64,000 bases of DNA from Streptomyces thermodiastaticus. Its GTDB lineage: Bacteria > Actinomycetota > Actinomycetes > Streptomycetales > Streptomycetaceae. Numbering within the stretch: the first letter of the stretch is position 1; every line of letters begins with the position of its first letter. The notes under the pieces are model-generated. The model did not search any database. It saw only the letters and a program-made list of their open reading frames with translations, and was not told the origin of the DNA. Shown piece by piece: positions 1 to 9,060 of the stretch. Location: positions 186,001-250,000 of the forward strand of contig NZ_BNBV01000001.1 of the NCBI RefSeq assembly GCF_014656135.1, read 5' to 3'. The position numbers were made by a program, and so were the translations under genes.

Positions 1-383
1 GGAAGGTGGCCGAGGCTGCCCTGTCCGGCGACCACCGGATCGAGATCTGGGGCGACGGCCGGCAGACCCGCTCCTTCATGTACATCGACGACTGCCTGCA
101 CGGCACACGCATGATCATGGACGGGGACAGCGGCGTACCGGTCAACCTCGGTTCCTCGGAGCTGGTGAGCATCAACCAGCTCGTCGACCTCGTGGAGCAG
201 ATCGCGGGCATCCGCTGCGAGCGCCACTACCGGCTGGACGCCCCGCAGGGCGTGCGCGGACGCAACTCGGACAACACCCTGATCCGCGAGCTGTACGGCT
301 GGGAGCCGTCCATTCCGCTGATCGACGGGCTGGAGCGCACCTATGCCTGGGTGTACGACCAGGTCAAGCGGGCCCACCAGTGA
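1..383 (+). CDS. NAD-dependent epimerase/dehydratase, 3' part only
   Basis: This is the C-terminal 126 or so residues of an extended short-chain dehydrogenase; the reading frame is already open at the window edge (first full codon at position 3), so the Rossmann nucleotide-binding half lies outside. The run TRSFMYIDDC near residue 20 is the RSF-Y-x-DD signature of the sugar-nucleotide epimerase family, followed by the usual NLGSSE and INQLVDLV segments. Family members act on NDP-sugars (GDP-mannose or UDP-glucose type). It ends 31 bp before a glycosyltransferase on the same strand, which fits supply of an activated sugar for surface polysaccharide synthesis. The exact substrate cannot be told from this fragment. 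Confidence 0.85.
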   Translation, partial: KVAEAALSGDHRIEIWGDGRQTRSFMYIDDCLHGTRMIMDGDSGVPVNLGSSELVSINQLVDLVEQIAGIRCERHYRLDAPQGVRGRNSDNTLIRELYGWEPSIPLIDGLERTYAWVYDQVKRAHQ

Positions 384-414
384 CTCTGCCCTTGCTGCGA
401 GGACACACGAGCCG

Positions 415-1626
415 ATGAGGATCCTCGTCCACGACTACAGCGGCCACCCGTTCCAGGCCCAGCTGAGCCGGGAGCTGACGCGCCGCGGTCATGAGGTCGT
501 CCACTCCACGTGCACGGCCTACGTCTCCGGCAAGGGCGACCTCGCCTCCGGCATCCGCGGTCTGCGCTTCGCCACCATCGGCGACGGGGTCGAGCTGCGC
601 AAGGAGGCCTATGTGCGCCGGCTCGGCCAGGAGACCCGGCTGGGCTGCGAACTGGCCCGGCAGGTCGCCCGCGTCAGGCCCGATGTGGCCCTGCTGTCCA
701 ATCTGCCGGTCCCGGTGCTGGTGGTCACCGCGGCCGCGCTGCGCGCGCTGCGCATCCCGTGGGTGCTGTGGCACCAGGACGTGACCGCGGTCGCGCTGAG
801 GAGTTTCGCCGCGGCCGGCATCGCCCGGTCGATGGGCCTGGCGGCCACCGTCCTCGGCGCGGGCGAGAAGTGGGCGGCGCGCCGCGCCGCGGCCGTCGTG
901 GTGATCGCCGACTCGTTCGTGCCGGTCCACGAGCAGTGGGGCACCGCGGGCAAGGTCACCGTGGTGCCCAACTGGGCGCCGCTGGACGAGATCACGCCGG
1001 TGCCACGGGCCAACGCCTGGTCGGCACAGCACGGTCTGGACGGGGTGCCGACGCTGCTGTACTCGGGCACGCTGGGGCTGAAGCACAACCCGGTGCTGCT
1101 GGTGCGGCTCGCCGAGCGCCTGCGCGAGCAGGGCAGTCCGGTGCGGCTGGTCGTCGTCAACGACGGCCCCGCGGTACCCGTGCTGCGCAAGGCCGCGGCG
1201 GAGCGGGGCGTCGACCTGACGCTGCTGCCCTTCCAGCCCTACGAGCGGCTGCCCGAGGTGCTCGGCAGCGGGGACGTCCTGGTGGTCCTGCTGGACCCGG
1301 ACGCGGGACAGTACTCGGTGCCGTCCAAGACGCTGTCCTACCTGTGCGCCGGGCGGCCCGTGCTCGGCCTGATGCCCGCGGACAACCTCGCCGCGCGGCT
1401 GCTCCGCCGGGCGGGGTCGGCGGTCTTCCCGCCCGAGGAACGGGCCCTGGAGGACGCCGCCGCCTGGGTGCGCACGGTGCTGTCCGACCCGGCGCTGGCG
1501 GAGCGTCTGGGCAAGGAGAGCCGCGCCCTGGCCGAGCGGGAGTTCGCCCTGGACGACTGCGCCACCCGCTTCGAGGAGATCCTCCGCGGGGTGTGCGGGG
1601 CGGGCGCGGACCCTTCGCGGCCCTGA
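415..1626 (+). CDS. Glycosyltransferase, GT-B fold (WbuB-like, GT4)
   Basis: A 404-residue GT-B glycosyltransferase. It opens MRILVHDYSGHPFQAQLSR, the usual N-terminal strand and sugar-acceptor loop of WbuB-like enzymes. The C-terminal half carries a donor-binding Rossmann domain with LLYSGTLGLKHNP (about residues 220-235) and SVPSKTLSYLCAGRPVLG (about 300-320), typical of retaining GT4 enzymes. I chose the ATG at 415 because an earlier in-frame ATG at 343 would overlap the preceding epimerase and has no family-like sequence. It probably adds a sugar during exopolysaccharide assembly at the inner face of the membrane. Convergent with the next gene cluster. Confidence 0.88.
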   Translation: MRILVHDYSGHPFQAQLSRELTRRGHEVVHSTCTAYVSGKGDLASGIRGLRFATIGDGVELRKEAYVRRLGQETRLGCELARQVARVRPDVALLSNLPVPVLVVTAAALRALRIPWVLWHQDVTAVALRSFAAAGIARSMGLAATVLGAGEKWAARRAAAVVVIADSFVPVHEQWGTAGKVTVVPNWAPLDEITPVPRANAWSAQHGLDGVPTLLYSGTLGLKHNPVLLVRLAERLREQGSPVRLVVVNDGPAVPVLRKAAAERGVDLTLLPFQPYERLPEVLGSGDVLVVLLDPDAGQYSVPSKTLSYLCAGRPVLGLMPADNLAARLLRRAGSAVFPPEERALEDAAAWVRTVLSDPALAERLGKESRALAEREFALDDCATRFEEILRGVCGAGADPSRP

Positions 1627-1647
1627 GCGCGCGGCCGGGCCGACAGT

Positions 1648-1728
1648 CCCGGCGGCCGATGGGCCGCCGGGCACCCGGTCCCGCGCCCCGCCGCCGGCCC
1701 GCCGGTCGTGTGCGATCGGGCCGGCGGC
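1648..1728. terminator. Two strong hairpins between convergent glycosyltransferase genes
   Basis: Hairpin one pairs CCCGGCGGCC (1648-1657) perfectly with GGCCGCCGGG (1662-1671) around a 4-nt loop. Hairpin two pairs GCCGCCGGCCCG (1690-1701) perfectly with CGGGCCGGCGGC (1717-1728). Both lie in the 111-bp gap between convergent genes, so a bidirectional terminator is likely. There is no U-tract, which is common for actinobacterial hairpins. Confidence 0.7.
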
Positions 1729-1737
1729 GCCGGAGAA

Positions 1738-2946
1738 TCAGGCGGCAGGCCTGGGGGCGGCTGCCTCCTGCCGTGAGCCGGTCGTCGTACGGTCCGTGTC
1801 CCCCGGGGCATCCGGTCCTGCCGGTTCACCCGCGCACGCGCCTCGGTAGATCTCCTCCAGCCGGTCCGCCACGGCGCCGATGGAGTAGAGGTCCTCGACC
1901 ACGCGGCGCCCGGCCCGCGCCATGCGAGCCCACAGCTCCGCGTCCCCGAGCAGCCGGCACACCGCCGCCGCCAGGGCCGCCGGGCTGCCGTCGGTGACCA
2001 GGGCGGCGCCGCGGCGTTCCAGCTCCTCGGCGATGCCGCAGGTGTCGGTGCAGACCACGGGGGTGCCGGCGGCCAGCGCCTCGATCAGGGTCATGCCGAA
2101 CGGCTCGTTCACGCTCGTCAGCACATGGACCGCGGCCTCCCGGTAGGCCCGCCGGGCCGCGTCCGGGTGCAGCGGGCCGCCGTAGCGGACCACGCCCGCG
2201 GGCGCCCGGTCGATCAGCCGGCGCACGGCGGGCAGCGAGCCGTCGTCCGGGCCGTACAGGGTGAAACGCGCCTCGGGCATCGTCCGGTGGACCAGGGTGG
2301 CCATCTCCACGAAGACCTCGGGGCGTTTGCGCGGGTGCAGCCGGGCCAGGAACAGCACCTGCGGAGGGCGCGACCGGTGCGGCTCCGGTTCGGGTGCGTC
2401 CGGCCGGATGCCGTTGGGCAGCACGGGCAGCGGCGGTCCGTCCCCGCCAAGCACCCGCGCCACGAGCCGGCGTTCCTGCCCGGTCAGCACGCAGCAGGCG
2501 CGCGCCCGGCGCAGCAGCGGCAGATACAGCAGGTCGAAGAGCCGGACGGGCAGGGTGGTGCGCGGTTCGACCATGCCGTGGGTCTGGGCGACGCACGGCA
2601 CGCGGCGCAGCGCGGCGACGGCGAGGGCGGCGAGGGAGACCAGATCCCGGCCGGCGTGGACGTGCACGACGTCGGTGTCCTTCATGGCCCGCCACAGGTC
2701 ACGGGGGAGCAGGGGGTGCAGCAGGCCAACGCAGCCCCGGGCCGGCAGCAGCGTGCGGGCGGGACGGGAGCGCAGCGGAACGTCTCCGATGCGGTCCGGT
2801 GCCCGGCCGCTGCCCCGCCACAGCGACAGCAGCGTGACCTCGTGCCCGCGTGCGGCCAGCTCCTGCGCCTGGGCGACGGCGACGCTCGGCGGGCCGCCGT
2901 AGATGCCGTCGTCGCTGATCAGGGTGACCACGTGCAGCAGTCTCAT
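1738..2946 (-). CDS. Glycosyltransferase, GT4 family
   Basis: A 402-residue GT-B glycosyltransferase starting MRLLHVVTLISDDGIYGGPP, the phosphate-loop N terminus common in GT4. The C-terminal donor domain shows VLFLARLHPRKRPEVFVEMA (about residues 205-225) and EPFGMTLIEALAAGTPVV (about 295-312), the E-x7-E motif region of retaining GT4 enzymes. The start codon overlaps the stop of the upstream acetyltransferase gene in an ATGA arrangement, so the two are translationally coupled. It likely extends the repeat unit of an exopolysaccharide. Acceptor and sugar are unknown. Confidence 0.88.
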   Translation of the reverse strand: MRLLHVVTLISDDGIYGGPPSVAVAQAQELAARGHEVTLLSLWRGSGRAPDRIGDVPLRSRPARTLLPARGCVGLLHPLLPRDLWRAMKDTDVVHVHAGRDLVSLAALAVAALRRVPCVAQTHGMVEPRTTLPVRLFDLLYLPLLRRARACCVLTGQERRLVARVLGGDGPPLPVLPNGIRPDAPEPEPHRSRPPQVLFLARLHPRKRPEVFVEMATLVHRTMPEARFTLYGPDDGSLPAVRRLIDRAPAGVVRYGGPLHPDAARRAYREAAVHVLTSVNEPFGMTLIEALAAGTPVVCTDTCGIAEELERRGAALVTDGSPAALAAAVCRLLGDAELWARMARAGRRVVEDLYSIGAVADRLEEIYRGACAGEPAGPDAPGDTDRTTTGSRQEAAAPRPAA

Positions 2947-3527
2947 GCCGTGCGTCCCTTCGTCGTCAGGACCGTGCCGGGCGGCAGGTCCCGGTGGGCC
3001 ACGGCCCCGGCGCCCACCACCGCGCCCCGGCCGACGGTCACGCCGCGCAGCACCACGGCGCGGGCCGCGACCCAGCTGCCCGGCTCCAGGCGGATGGGGC
3101 CGTTGTCGAACTCGAAGGTGGGGCTACGGCGTCGATGGCTGCCGGTGCACAGCAGCGCGCCCTGGGAGACGCAGCAGTCGTCGCCGATCGTGACGGGTTC
3201 GAGGTTGAGGATCCAGGCGTCCTCGCCGATCCACACGTCGTCGCCGATGGCCAGCTTCCACGGCCAGTGCACCCGCACACCGTGCCGGATCAGGACGCGC
3301 TGTCCGACGCGGGCGCCGAAGGCGCGCAGCAGCGCCGGCCGCCAGCGGGCCGGGCACCACCATTTGACGAAGACGAGGTGGAGGACGGCGAACCAGGCGG
3401 CCTGCACGAGGAGCGGGCGTCCCTTGTCGTAGCCGGCGCCGGTGAAGCCGCGCAGGTCGCGGTCGACGACCGGGGCCGTCACCGGTGGATCGTCACCGGG
3501 CCGCGCGGTGGCTGCGGTCTGCGCCAT
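2943..3527 (-). CDS. WcaF-like hexapeptide-repeat acetyltransferase
   Basis: A 194-residue left-handed beta-helix acyltransferase. Hexapeptide repeats run through the middle and C-terminal parts (for example IGDDVWIGEDAWI and VTIGDDCCVSQGALL), followed by the CTGSH segment with the catalytic-type histidine seen in colanic-acid WcaF and related O-acetyltransferases. Such enzymes transfer an acetyl group from acetyl-CoA to a sugar hydroxyl of a lipid-linked intermediate. The gene is upstream of and overlaps (4 bp) the glycosyltransferase at 1738-2946. Together with the sugar transferase at 3646-5118 it forms one minus-strand exopolysaccharide unit. Confidence 0.86.
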   Translation of the reverse strand: MAQTAATARPGDDPPVTAPVVDRDLRGFTGAGYDKGRPLLVQAAWFAVLHLVFVKWWCPARWRPALLRAFGARVGQRVLIRHGVRVHWPWKLAIGDDVWIGEDAWILNLEPVTIGDDCCVSQGALLCTGSHRRRSPTFEFDNGPIRLEPGSWVAARAVVLRGVTVGRGAVVGAGAVAHRDLPPGTVLTTKGRTA

Positions 3528-3645
3528 GGCAGTGTCCCTTTCCGAGGGCCGAGGCGTTGGGCATCCGTGATCCTCCTTCTCCCGGGGACGCGACCGGCCC
3601 GTCCGGCGGGCGTGTTGGCGGCAGCGCTGCCCGGATGGCGGAGCG

Positions 3646-5118
3646 TCAGTAGGCGCCCTGGCCGCTGAGCACCGCGCGGACGGTGCGGGCCATGACCTGC
3701 GCGTCCAGCGCCGGGGACCAGTTGTCGACGTAGCGCAGGTCGAGCGAGACGGTCTCGTGCCAGGACAGGTCCGACCGTCCGCTGACCTGCCACAGCCCGG
3801 TCAGGCCCGGCTTGACGCGCAGCCGGCGCATCTCCACCGGGTCGTACTGCACGACCTCCTCCGGCACCGGAGGACGCGGACCGACGAGGGACATGTGGCC
3901 GAGGAGGACGTTGAACAGCTGGGGCAGCTCGTCCAGGGAGTAGCGGCGCAGGAAGCGGCCCAGGGGGGTGACGCGGGGGTCGCGGCGCATCTTGAACATG
4001 TGGCCGTCGTGCTCGTTGGCCGCCGCGAGCTGCTCCTTCATGCGGTCCGCGTCGACCACCATGGTGCGGAACTTCCACATGGCGAAGTGCGTGTTGTCCC
4101 GGCCGACCCGGATCTGCCGGTAGAACGCCGGGCCGGGCGAGCTGAGCCGCACGGCGAGCGCCAGCGCCAGCAGCAGCGGCGCGAGCAGCACGATCAGCAC
4201 CAGGGCACCCACCCGGTCAACGGCCGCCTTGACCACCGCGGGCACGCCGCGGCTGATCGGGGGCGCGATGTGCAGCAGGGTGAGCCCGGAGGCCGAGGTG
4301 AGCCGCATCCGGCGGCGTGCGACCTCGACGATGCCGGGGAGCACGGCGATCGGGCACCCTCGGTCGTGCACCGCCCAGGACAGCCGGCGCAGCCGCTGGC
4401 CCGACAGGTGCGGTCCCGGCACCACGAACACCAGGTCGGCGCCGACGGCGTCCACCGCCTCCAGCACCGGCCCGGCGTCCTGCTCGGCGTGCTCCGGCTC
4501 GGTGCGCGGCAACCGCACGTACACCGGGGCGCCGGAGAGCACCTCCTCCTCGCCGACCGGGCAACAGGCCACGACCACGTACTCGTGGTCGGTGCGCTGG
4601 GCCAGCTGCTCGACCACGACGTCGATCGCCGTGCTCTCACCGACCAGCACGACGTGGCGCAGGGCCCGGCCGTCGCGGCGGGCGGCCAGGAGGTGACGGT
4701 GGATCACCGTGTGGCATGCGGCGGTGAGGACCAGTGCGGGGATCAGGGCCGTGAAGGTGTCGGCCGGCACGCTGTCCAGTCCGCACAGCACGCGCAGCGT
4801 CGCCAGTGCGCCGACCAGCAGCAGCCAGTCCTTCAGGACGGCTCCCAGACCGCCGCCGTCGCCCCAGGCGGCCGAGGTGTAGCGCTTGGCGGCCGCCCGG
4901 ATGAGCGGCCACGCCAGGGCGGCGGCGGATACCAGGTGCTCGGGGCGGGGTTCGCGGACCTCCGCGATCGCCGCCGCGACCGGCAGGGCGGCGCCCGTCA
5001 GGTCCCCGCCTACGGACAGCGGACCGTACCAGCGTGCCTGGGTTCCTTCCGGACGTGCCGGCCGGCGCGGCACGGAGACCGGCGCCTGCCGGGATGCCGC
5101 GGTTCTGAAGGGCCGCAT
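3646..5118 (-). CDS. Polyprenyl glycosylphosphotransferase (initiating sugar transferase)
   Basis: A 490-residue membrane enzyme of the WbaP/CpsE type. The N-terminal half has several hydrophobic segments and a CoA-binding-like soluble domain. One more hydrophobic segment (VGALVLIVLLAPLLLALALA) precedes the catalytic bacterial sugar transferase domain. That domain carries the expected runs MWKFRTM, DELPQLFNVL, LVGPRP and KPGLTGLWQVSGRS. Family members move a sugar-1-phosphate onto undecaprenyl phosphate and so start exopolysaccharide synthesis. I chose the ATG at 5118 because GAGGAG lies 4-5 nt before it; a TTG 12 bp further upstream would place that Shine-Dalgarno sequence inside the gene. 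It heads the minus-strand polysaccharide unit. Confidence 0.93.
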   Translation of the reverse strand: MRPFRTAASRQAPVSVPRRPARPEGTQARWYGPLSVGGDLTGAALPVAAAIAEVREPRPEHLVSAAALAWPLIRAAAKRYTSAAWGDGGGLGAVLKDWLLLVGALATLRVLCGLDSVPADTFTALIPALVLTAACHTVIHRHLLAARRDGRALRHVVLVGESTAIDVVVEQLAQRTDHEYVVVACCPVGEEEVLSGAPVYVRLPRTEPEHAEQDAGPVLEAVDAVGADLVFVVPGPHLSGQRLRRLSWAVHDRGCPIAVLPGIVEVARRRMRLTSASGLTLLHIAPPISRGVPAVVKAAVDRVGALVLIVLLAPLLLALALAVRLSSPGPAFYRQIRVGRDNTHFAMWKFRTMVVDADRMKEQLAAANEHDGHMFKMRRDPRVTPLGRFLRRYSLDELPQLFNVLLGHMSLVGPRPPVPEEVVQYDPVEMRRLRVKPGLTGLWQVSGRSDLSWHETVSLDLRYVDNWSPALDAQVMARTVRAVLSGQGAY

Positions 5119-5454
5119 GCTTCTCCTCAAGAAGCGGTGAGGTCGGTCAACCGGCGTGGCACCTTCGCCTGTTCACGTGCAGAACACGCCGTCAAGCGAT
5201 GTTTATATCAGGGGATAGACATGTATGTCCGATTTACTCACCCATGCTTGGCTGGTGTTCCGGGCGGCGCGCCCACGGCGACGGAGGGGATGGTGCGGCA
5301 CGCCCGTCACCGGGCGCCTCCTCCCCCGCCCATGGTGGGCGGACGCACCCCTGTACCCCGAACTATGGTGTCCCAGCACATACGCCTCTGATCTGTGCGT
5401 TCCTACCGTGTGGCGACACGCACACGCCCCGTCGAACGCCAGGAAGTGGTGCCG
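5119..5454. promoter_or_regulatory. Divergent intergenic region with an inverted repeat
   Basis: This 336-bp gap separates the minus-strand polysaccharide unit from the plus-strand symporter. It is more AT-rich than its surroundings around 5195-5240. There GACAT-GT-ATGTC (5218-5229) forms a 5+2+5 inverted repeat about 100 bp upstream of the sugar-transferase start. It probably holds the promoter for the polysaccharide unit. I see no convincing reading frame. Confidence 0.35.
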
Positions 5455-6855
5455 ATGTCCTCCTCCGCGACCGCTCCCCCAGCCCCGTCCCGGCTGCCCC
5501 GCATCGTCGCCGCCAGCCTCATCGGGACCACCATCGAGTGGTACGACTTCTTCCTGTACGGCTCCGCGGCCGCGCTTGTGTTCAACAAGCTGTTCTTCCC
5601 GGAGTCCGACCCGCTGGTGGGAACGCTGCTGTCGTTCCTGACGTACGCGGTCGGATTCGCGGCACGGCCGCTGGGCGCGCTGGTGTTCGGGCACTACGGC
5701 GACCGGCTGGGACGCAAGAAGCTGCTGGTGCTGAGCCTGCTGATGATGGGCGGCGCGACCTGCGCCATCGGACTGCTGCCCACCCACGCCGGCGTGGGCA
5801 CCGCGGCTCCGCTGCTGCTCACCACGCTGCGGCTGATCCAGGGGTTCGCGCTCGGCGGTGAGTGGGGCGGCGCCGTGCTGCTGGTGTCCGAGCACGGGGA
5901 CCCGCGGCGGCGCGGCTTCTGGGCCTCGTGGCCGCAGACCGGCGCACCGGCCGGGCAGCTGCTGGCCACGGGAGTGCTGTCGCTGCTGACGGCCGTGCTG
6001 TCCGACCGCGCCTTCGACAGCTGGGGCTGGCGCATCCCGTTCCTGCTCTCCGGTGTGCTGGTGGTGGTCGGTCTGTGGATCCGGCTGTCGGTGGACGAAT
6101 CCCCCGTCTTCCGGGAGGCATTGGCGCGCGCCGAGGCCCGCAAGGCGGCGCAGCGCGGCTCCGGTGACGGCGAGGGGACCGAGAAACTGCCGCTCGTGTC
6201 GGTCCTGCGGCACCACTGGCGCGATGTGCTGGTGGCGATGGGCGCCCGGATGGCCGAGAACATCAGCTACTACGTGCTCACCGCCTTCATCCTCGTCTAC
6301 GCCACCACCGCCGCCGAGGTGTCCGACCAGACCGCGCTGAACGCGGTGCTGATCGCCTCCGCCGTGCACTTCGCGGTCATCCCGGCCTGGGGTGCCCTGT
6401 CGGACCGGCTCGGACGCCGGCCGGTGTATCTGCTGGGCGCCGCCGGGGTCGGGCTGTGGATGTTCCCGTTCTTCCGGCTCACCGACACCGGCGACTTCGG
6501 CCTGCTGGTCGTCGCGGTGACCGTGGGCCTGGTGCTGCACGGCGCCATGTACGCCCCTCAGGCAGCCTTCTTCTCCGAGATGTTCGCGACCCGGATGCGC
6601 TACTCGGGCGCCTCCATCGGCGCGCAGTTCGCCTCGGTCGCCGCGGGCGCGCCCGCCCCGCTGATCGCGACGGCTCTGTTGTCGGACTACGGCTCCGGCA
6701 CCCCGATCGCCCTGTACGTGATCGGCGCGGCGGTCCTGACCCTGATCGCCGTGGGTGCCGCGAAGGAGACCCGGCACCGGGACCTGGCCGCCGTCGGACC
6801 CGCGGACACCACCGCGGAGGCGCCCGCGCCCGCCACCGACGCGCGTCCCGCCTGA
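5455..6855 (+). CDS. MHS-family MFS metabolite:H+ symporter
   Basis: A 466-residue, 12-helix transporter. The N terminus IVAASLIGTTIEWYDFFLYG is the hallmark of the metabolite:H+ symporter (ShiA/KgtP/ProP-like) subfamily. It is followed by the GHYGDRLGRKK loop between helices 2 and 3 and RLIQGFALGGEWGGA in helix 4. Such proteins import small organic acids with protons. I chose the ATG at 5455, which has AGGAAG about 9 nt upstream. The gene is next to a GAF/PucR regulator and 3-hydroxybutyrate dehydrogenase, which suggests uptake of 3-hydroxybutyrate or a related acid. That substrate is inference from context. Confidence 0.9.
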   Translation: MSSSATAPPAPSRLPRIVAASLIGTTIEWYDFFLYGSAAALVFNKLFFPESDPLVGTLLSFLTYAVGFAARPLGALVFGHYGDRLGRKKLLVLSLLMMGGATCAIGLLPTHAGVGTAAPLLLTTLRLIQGFALGGEWGGAVLLVSEHGDPRRRGFWASWPQTGAPAGQLLATGVLSLLTAVLSDRAFDSWGWRIPFLLSGVLVVVGLWIRLSVDESPVFREALARAEARKAAQRGSGDGEGTEKLPLVSVLRHHWRDVLVAMGARMAENISYYVLTAFILVYATTAAEVSDQTALNAVLIASAVHFAVIPAWGALSDRLGRRPVYLLGAAGVGLWMFPFFRLTDTGDFGLLVVAVTVGLVLHGAMYAPQAAFFSEMFATRMRYSGASIGAQFASVAAGAPAPLIATALLSDYGSGTPIALYVIGAAVLTLIAVGAAKETRHRDLAAVGPADTTAEAPAPATDARPA

Positions 6856-6877
6856 CCGGCGGCTCGCCCGGGTCCCC

Positions 6878-6914
6878 GGCGCGCCCGGCCGGTTCAGGTG
6901 CCGCCGGGCGCGCC
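6878..6914. terminator. Hairpin between convergent symporter and regulator genes
   Basis: GGCGCGCCCGGC (6878-6889) pairs perfectly over 12 bp with GCCGGGCGCGCC (6903-6914). It sits 22 bp after the symporter stop and overlaps the last codons of the convergent regulator, so it can serve as a terminator for both strands. Confidence 0.6.
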
Positions 6915-8972
6915 TGCGTGCGCTCGTGCGTCCGCCGGGCCGCTGTGCGCCGCTGCGGACAACCGGTGCAGGCGCAGCGCGAGCTGGATCTCCAGGGAGC
7001 GTTCCGGGCTCTGCCAGTCGTCGCCGAGGAGGCGGGCGACGCGGTCCAGGCGCTGGGCGACGGTGTTGACGTGGACGTGCAGGGCGTCCTTGGTGCGTGC
7101 GGGGCTGCCGCCGCTGGCGAAGTAGGCCTCCAGGGTGCGTATCAGCTCCGTGCCGCGGCGCCGGTCGTAGGCGACGACCTGGCCGATGGTGCGCTCGACG
7201 AACCCGGCGACGTCCCGGTCGCCGGCCAGCAGCAGCCCGAGGAAGCCGAAGTCCTCGGCGGCGGCCCCGTCCTTGGTGCGACCCAGCAGACGCAGTGTCT
7301 CCAGGCAGCGCCTCGCCTCCGCGTAGGCGGCCGCGGCGGTCTCGGGATGTGCGGCCAGGTCGCCGACGGGGGCGGAGGCGCCGACGGTGACCGCCTCGTG
7401 CACGGCCGTGCCGAGGTGGTGGGCGGTGCGGCGGGCGAGTTCGGTCGCGCCGGTGCCGGGCGGCAAGGGCAGCAGCAGGGCGGTGCCGCCGTCCCGGGCG
7501 ACGGCCAGGCCGTGCCGGGTGGCGGCCAGGTGGGAGGCCGCGGACCACAGGCGCCGTCGGGCGGCGGCCTCCCGTTCGGCGTCGGCGGCGCACAGGTCGA
7601 GGCGGGCGGCGAGCAGGACGTGGGTGGCGTCGAGGTCGGCGTCGAGCCGGGCGGCGCGTTCCCGCAGCAGGCGTGCGTCGTGGGCGCGGGCGTCGAGCAG
7701 GTCGTCCAGCAGTTCGCCGCGCACCCGTTGTTCGGCCTCGGCGGCCGAGCGCCGGGCGAGCAGCAGCAGGGAGGTGACCATCGCGGCGCGTTCCAGGGTG
7801 CGCTGGTCGACGGGGTCGAGGTCGCGGTGGCCGCTCAGGACGAGCGCACCGAGCAGTTCGCCGCCGGCGGTGACGGCGGCGATCCAGTCGTCGCCGTGCC
7901 GCACGGCGTGTCCCTCGGCCCGGGACGCCTCCAGGGGACCGGCCGGTGCGGCTGTGGTCTCGGTGAACTCGACGGTGCCGTCGAGGACCTGGGAGACCGC
8001 GGCGGCCACGTCGTGGACGCCGCCGCCGCGCAGCACGAGCTCGGCGAGCCGGTCGTGGACGTCCGAGGCGCGTTCGATGACCGCGCTGCGGTCGCGGATG
8101 ATCTCGTTGGCGCGTTCCAGGTCGGCGAGGGCCGCGCGGGTTTCGGTGAGCAGGTTGGCGCTGTCGATGGCCGCGGCGGCCAGGGCGGCGAAGGATCTGA
8201 GCAGGGCGATCTGCTCGCGTTCGAAGACCCGTGCCCGGCGGTCGGCGGCGAACAGGACACCGATGACGTGCTGTCCGAGCATCAGCGGGACGCCGAGGAT
8301 GGCGACGAGTCCCTCGTCGCGCACGCCGGCGTCGATGGTGCCGGTGTGCTGGAAGCGGGCGTCGCGGAAGTAGTCCTCGGTGACGTAGGGGCGGGCGGTC
8401 TGGGCGACGAGGCCGCCGAGTCCTTCGCCCATGCCCAGGCGCAGCTGCTGGAAGCGTGCGGAGACGGAGCCCTCGGTGACGCGCATGTAGGTGTCGCCGC
8501 GCGCCGGGTCGTTGAGGGTGAGGTAGGCGACGTCGGTGCCGAGCAGGCTACGGGCGCGCTGCACGATGGCCGTCAGCACGGAGTCCAGGTCTCTCAGGCC
8601 CGCCAGGTCGTGGGCGGTGGCGAACAGGGCGGACAGTTCGGCCTCGCGGCGCCTGAGGCCGTCCAGCTCGGCGCGTACGCACAGCGCGAGCCGTTTGGCG
8701 TGGTCGAGCGCGGCGATCCACGCGGCCGGCCGGCCCTCGGCGCGGGCGAGCAGCACCGGCTGCTCGAAGGCGGCGGCGGGTGCGCCCTGGGCGAGCAGTT
8801 CGAGGAACGGCGCCCCGGTGACGCCCTCCGGCAGGGCGGCGTCGTGGTCCGCAGGCGGTGTGGCGCCGTCGGCGGGCGGCACCGCCGGGCCGGGCGGCGT
8901 CGGCACGCCCTCGGCGGACGGTGGCGCCTCGGCCGTGAGGCGCCCGGCGGAGTTCGGCTGATCGCTGGACAT
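6894..8972 (-). CDS. GAF-domain PucR-type transcriptional regulator
   Basis: A 692-residue regulator. After a Pro/Ala-rich N-terminal stretch it has a GAF-like sensor domain (about residues 120-280, including GLVAILGVPLMLGQHVIGVL). A helical linker follows, then a C-terminal PucR-type helix-turn-helix: YFASGGSPARTKDALHVHVN, then TVAQRLDRVARLLG. These proteins sense a small molecule and control neighbouring catabolic genes. I chose the ATG at 8972; no strong Shine-Dalgarno sequence is visible and an in-frame GTG lies two codons upstream. It lies between a symporter and 3-hydroxybutyrate dehydrogenase, 88 bp downstream of the latter's stop, and likely controls both. A candidate operator is at 9906-9922. 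Confidence 0.85.
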   Translation of the reverse strand: MSSDQPNSAGRLTAEAPPSAEGVPTPPGPAVPPADGATPPADHDAALPEGVTGAPFLELLAQGAPAAAFEQPVLLARAEGRPAAWIAALDHAKRLALCVRAELDGLRRREAELSALFATAHDLAGLRDLDSVLTAIVQRARSLLGTDVAYLTLNDPARGDTYMRVTEGSVSARFQQLRLGMGEGLGGLVAQTARPYVTEDYFRDARFQHTGTIDAGVRDEGLVAILGVPLMLGQHVIGVLFAADRRARVFEREQIALLRSFAALAAAAIDSANLLTETRAALADLERANEIIRDRSAVIERASDVHDRLAELVLRGGGVHDVAAAVSQVLDGTVEFTETTAAPAGPLEASRAEGHAVRHGDDWIAAVTAGGELLGALVLSGHRDLDPVDQRTLERAAMVTSLLLLARRSAAEAEQRVRGELLDDLLDARAHDARLLRERAARLDADLDATHVLLAARLDLCAADAEREAAARRRLWSAASHLAATRHGLAVARDGGTALLLPLPPGTGATELARRTAHHLGTAVHEAVTVGASAPVGDLAAHPETAAAAYAEARRCLETLRLLGRTKDGAAAEDFGFLGLLLAGDRDVAGFVERTIGQVVAYDRRRGTELIRTLEAYFASGGSPARTKDALHVHVNTVAQRLDRVARLLGDDWQSPERSLEIQLALRLHRLSAAAHSGPADARAHAGAPGGT

Positions 8973-9060
8973 GCCCACAGGATTCCGTATGGGTGCGGTG
9001 TCCGACGAGGCCTGTGGAAAACCCCGCGACGGGCGCCCGGGGGCCGGTCCGCGGGGCAGG

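Noticed and set aside
364..1674. Long antisense open frames opposite many genes, such as 364-1674, 3757-5391, 6456-9107 and 21596-24088
   Set aside because: In DNA of about 73% G+C stop codons are rare in non-coding frames. These frames are Arg/Gly/Pro/Ala or Gln/His-rich, have no family motifs and lie opposite clear genes.
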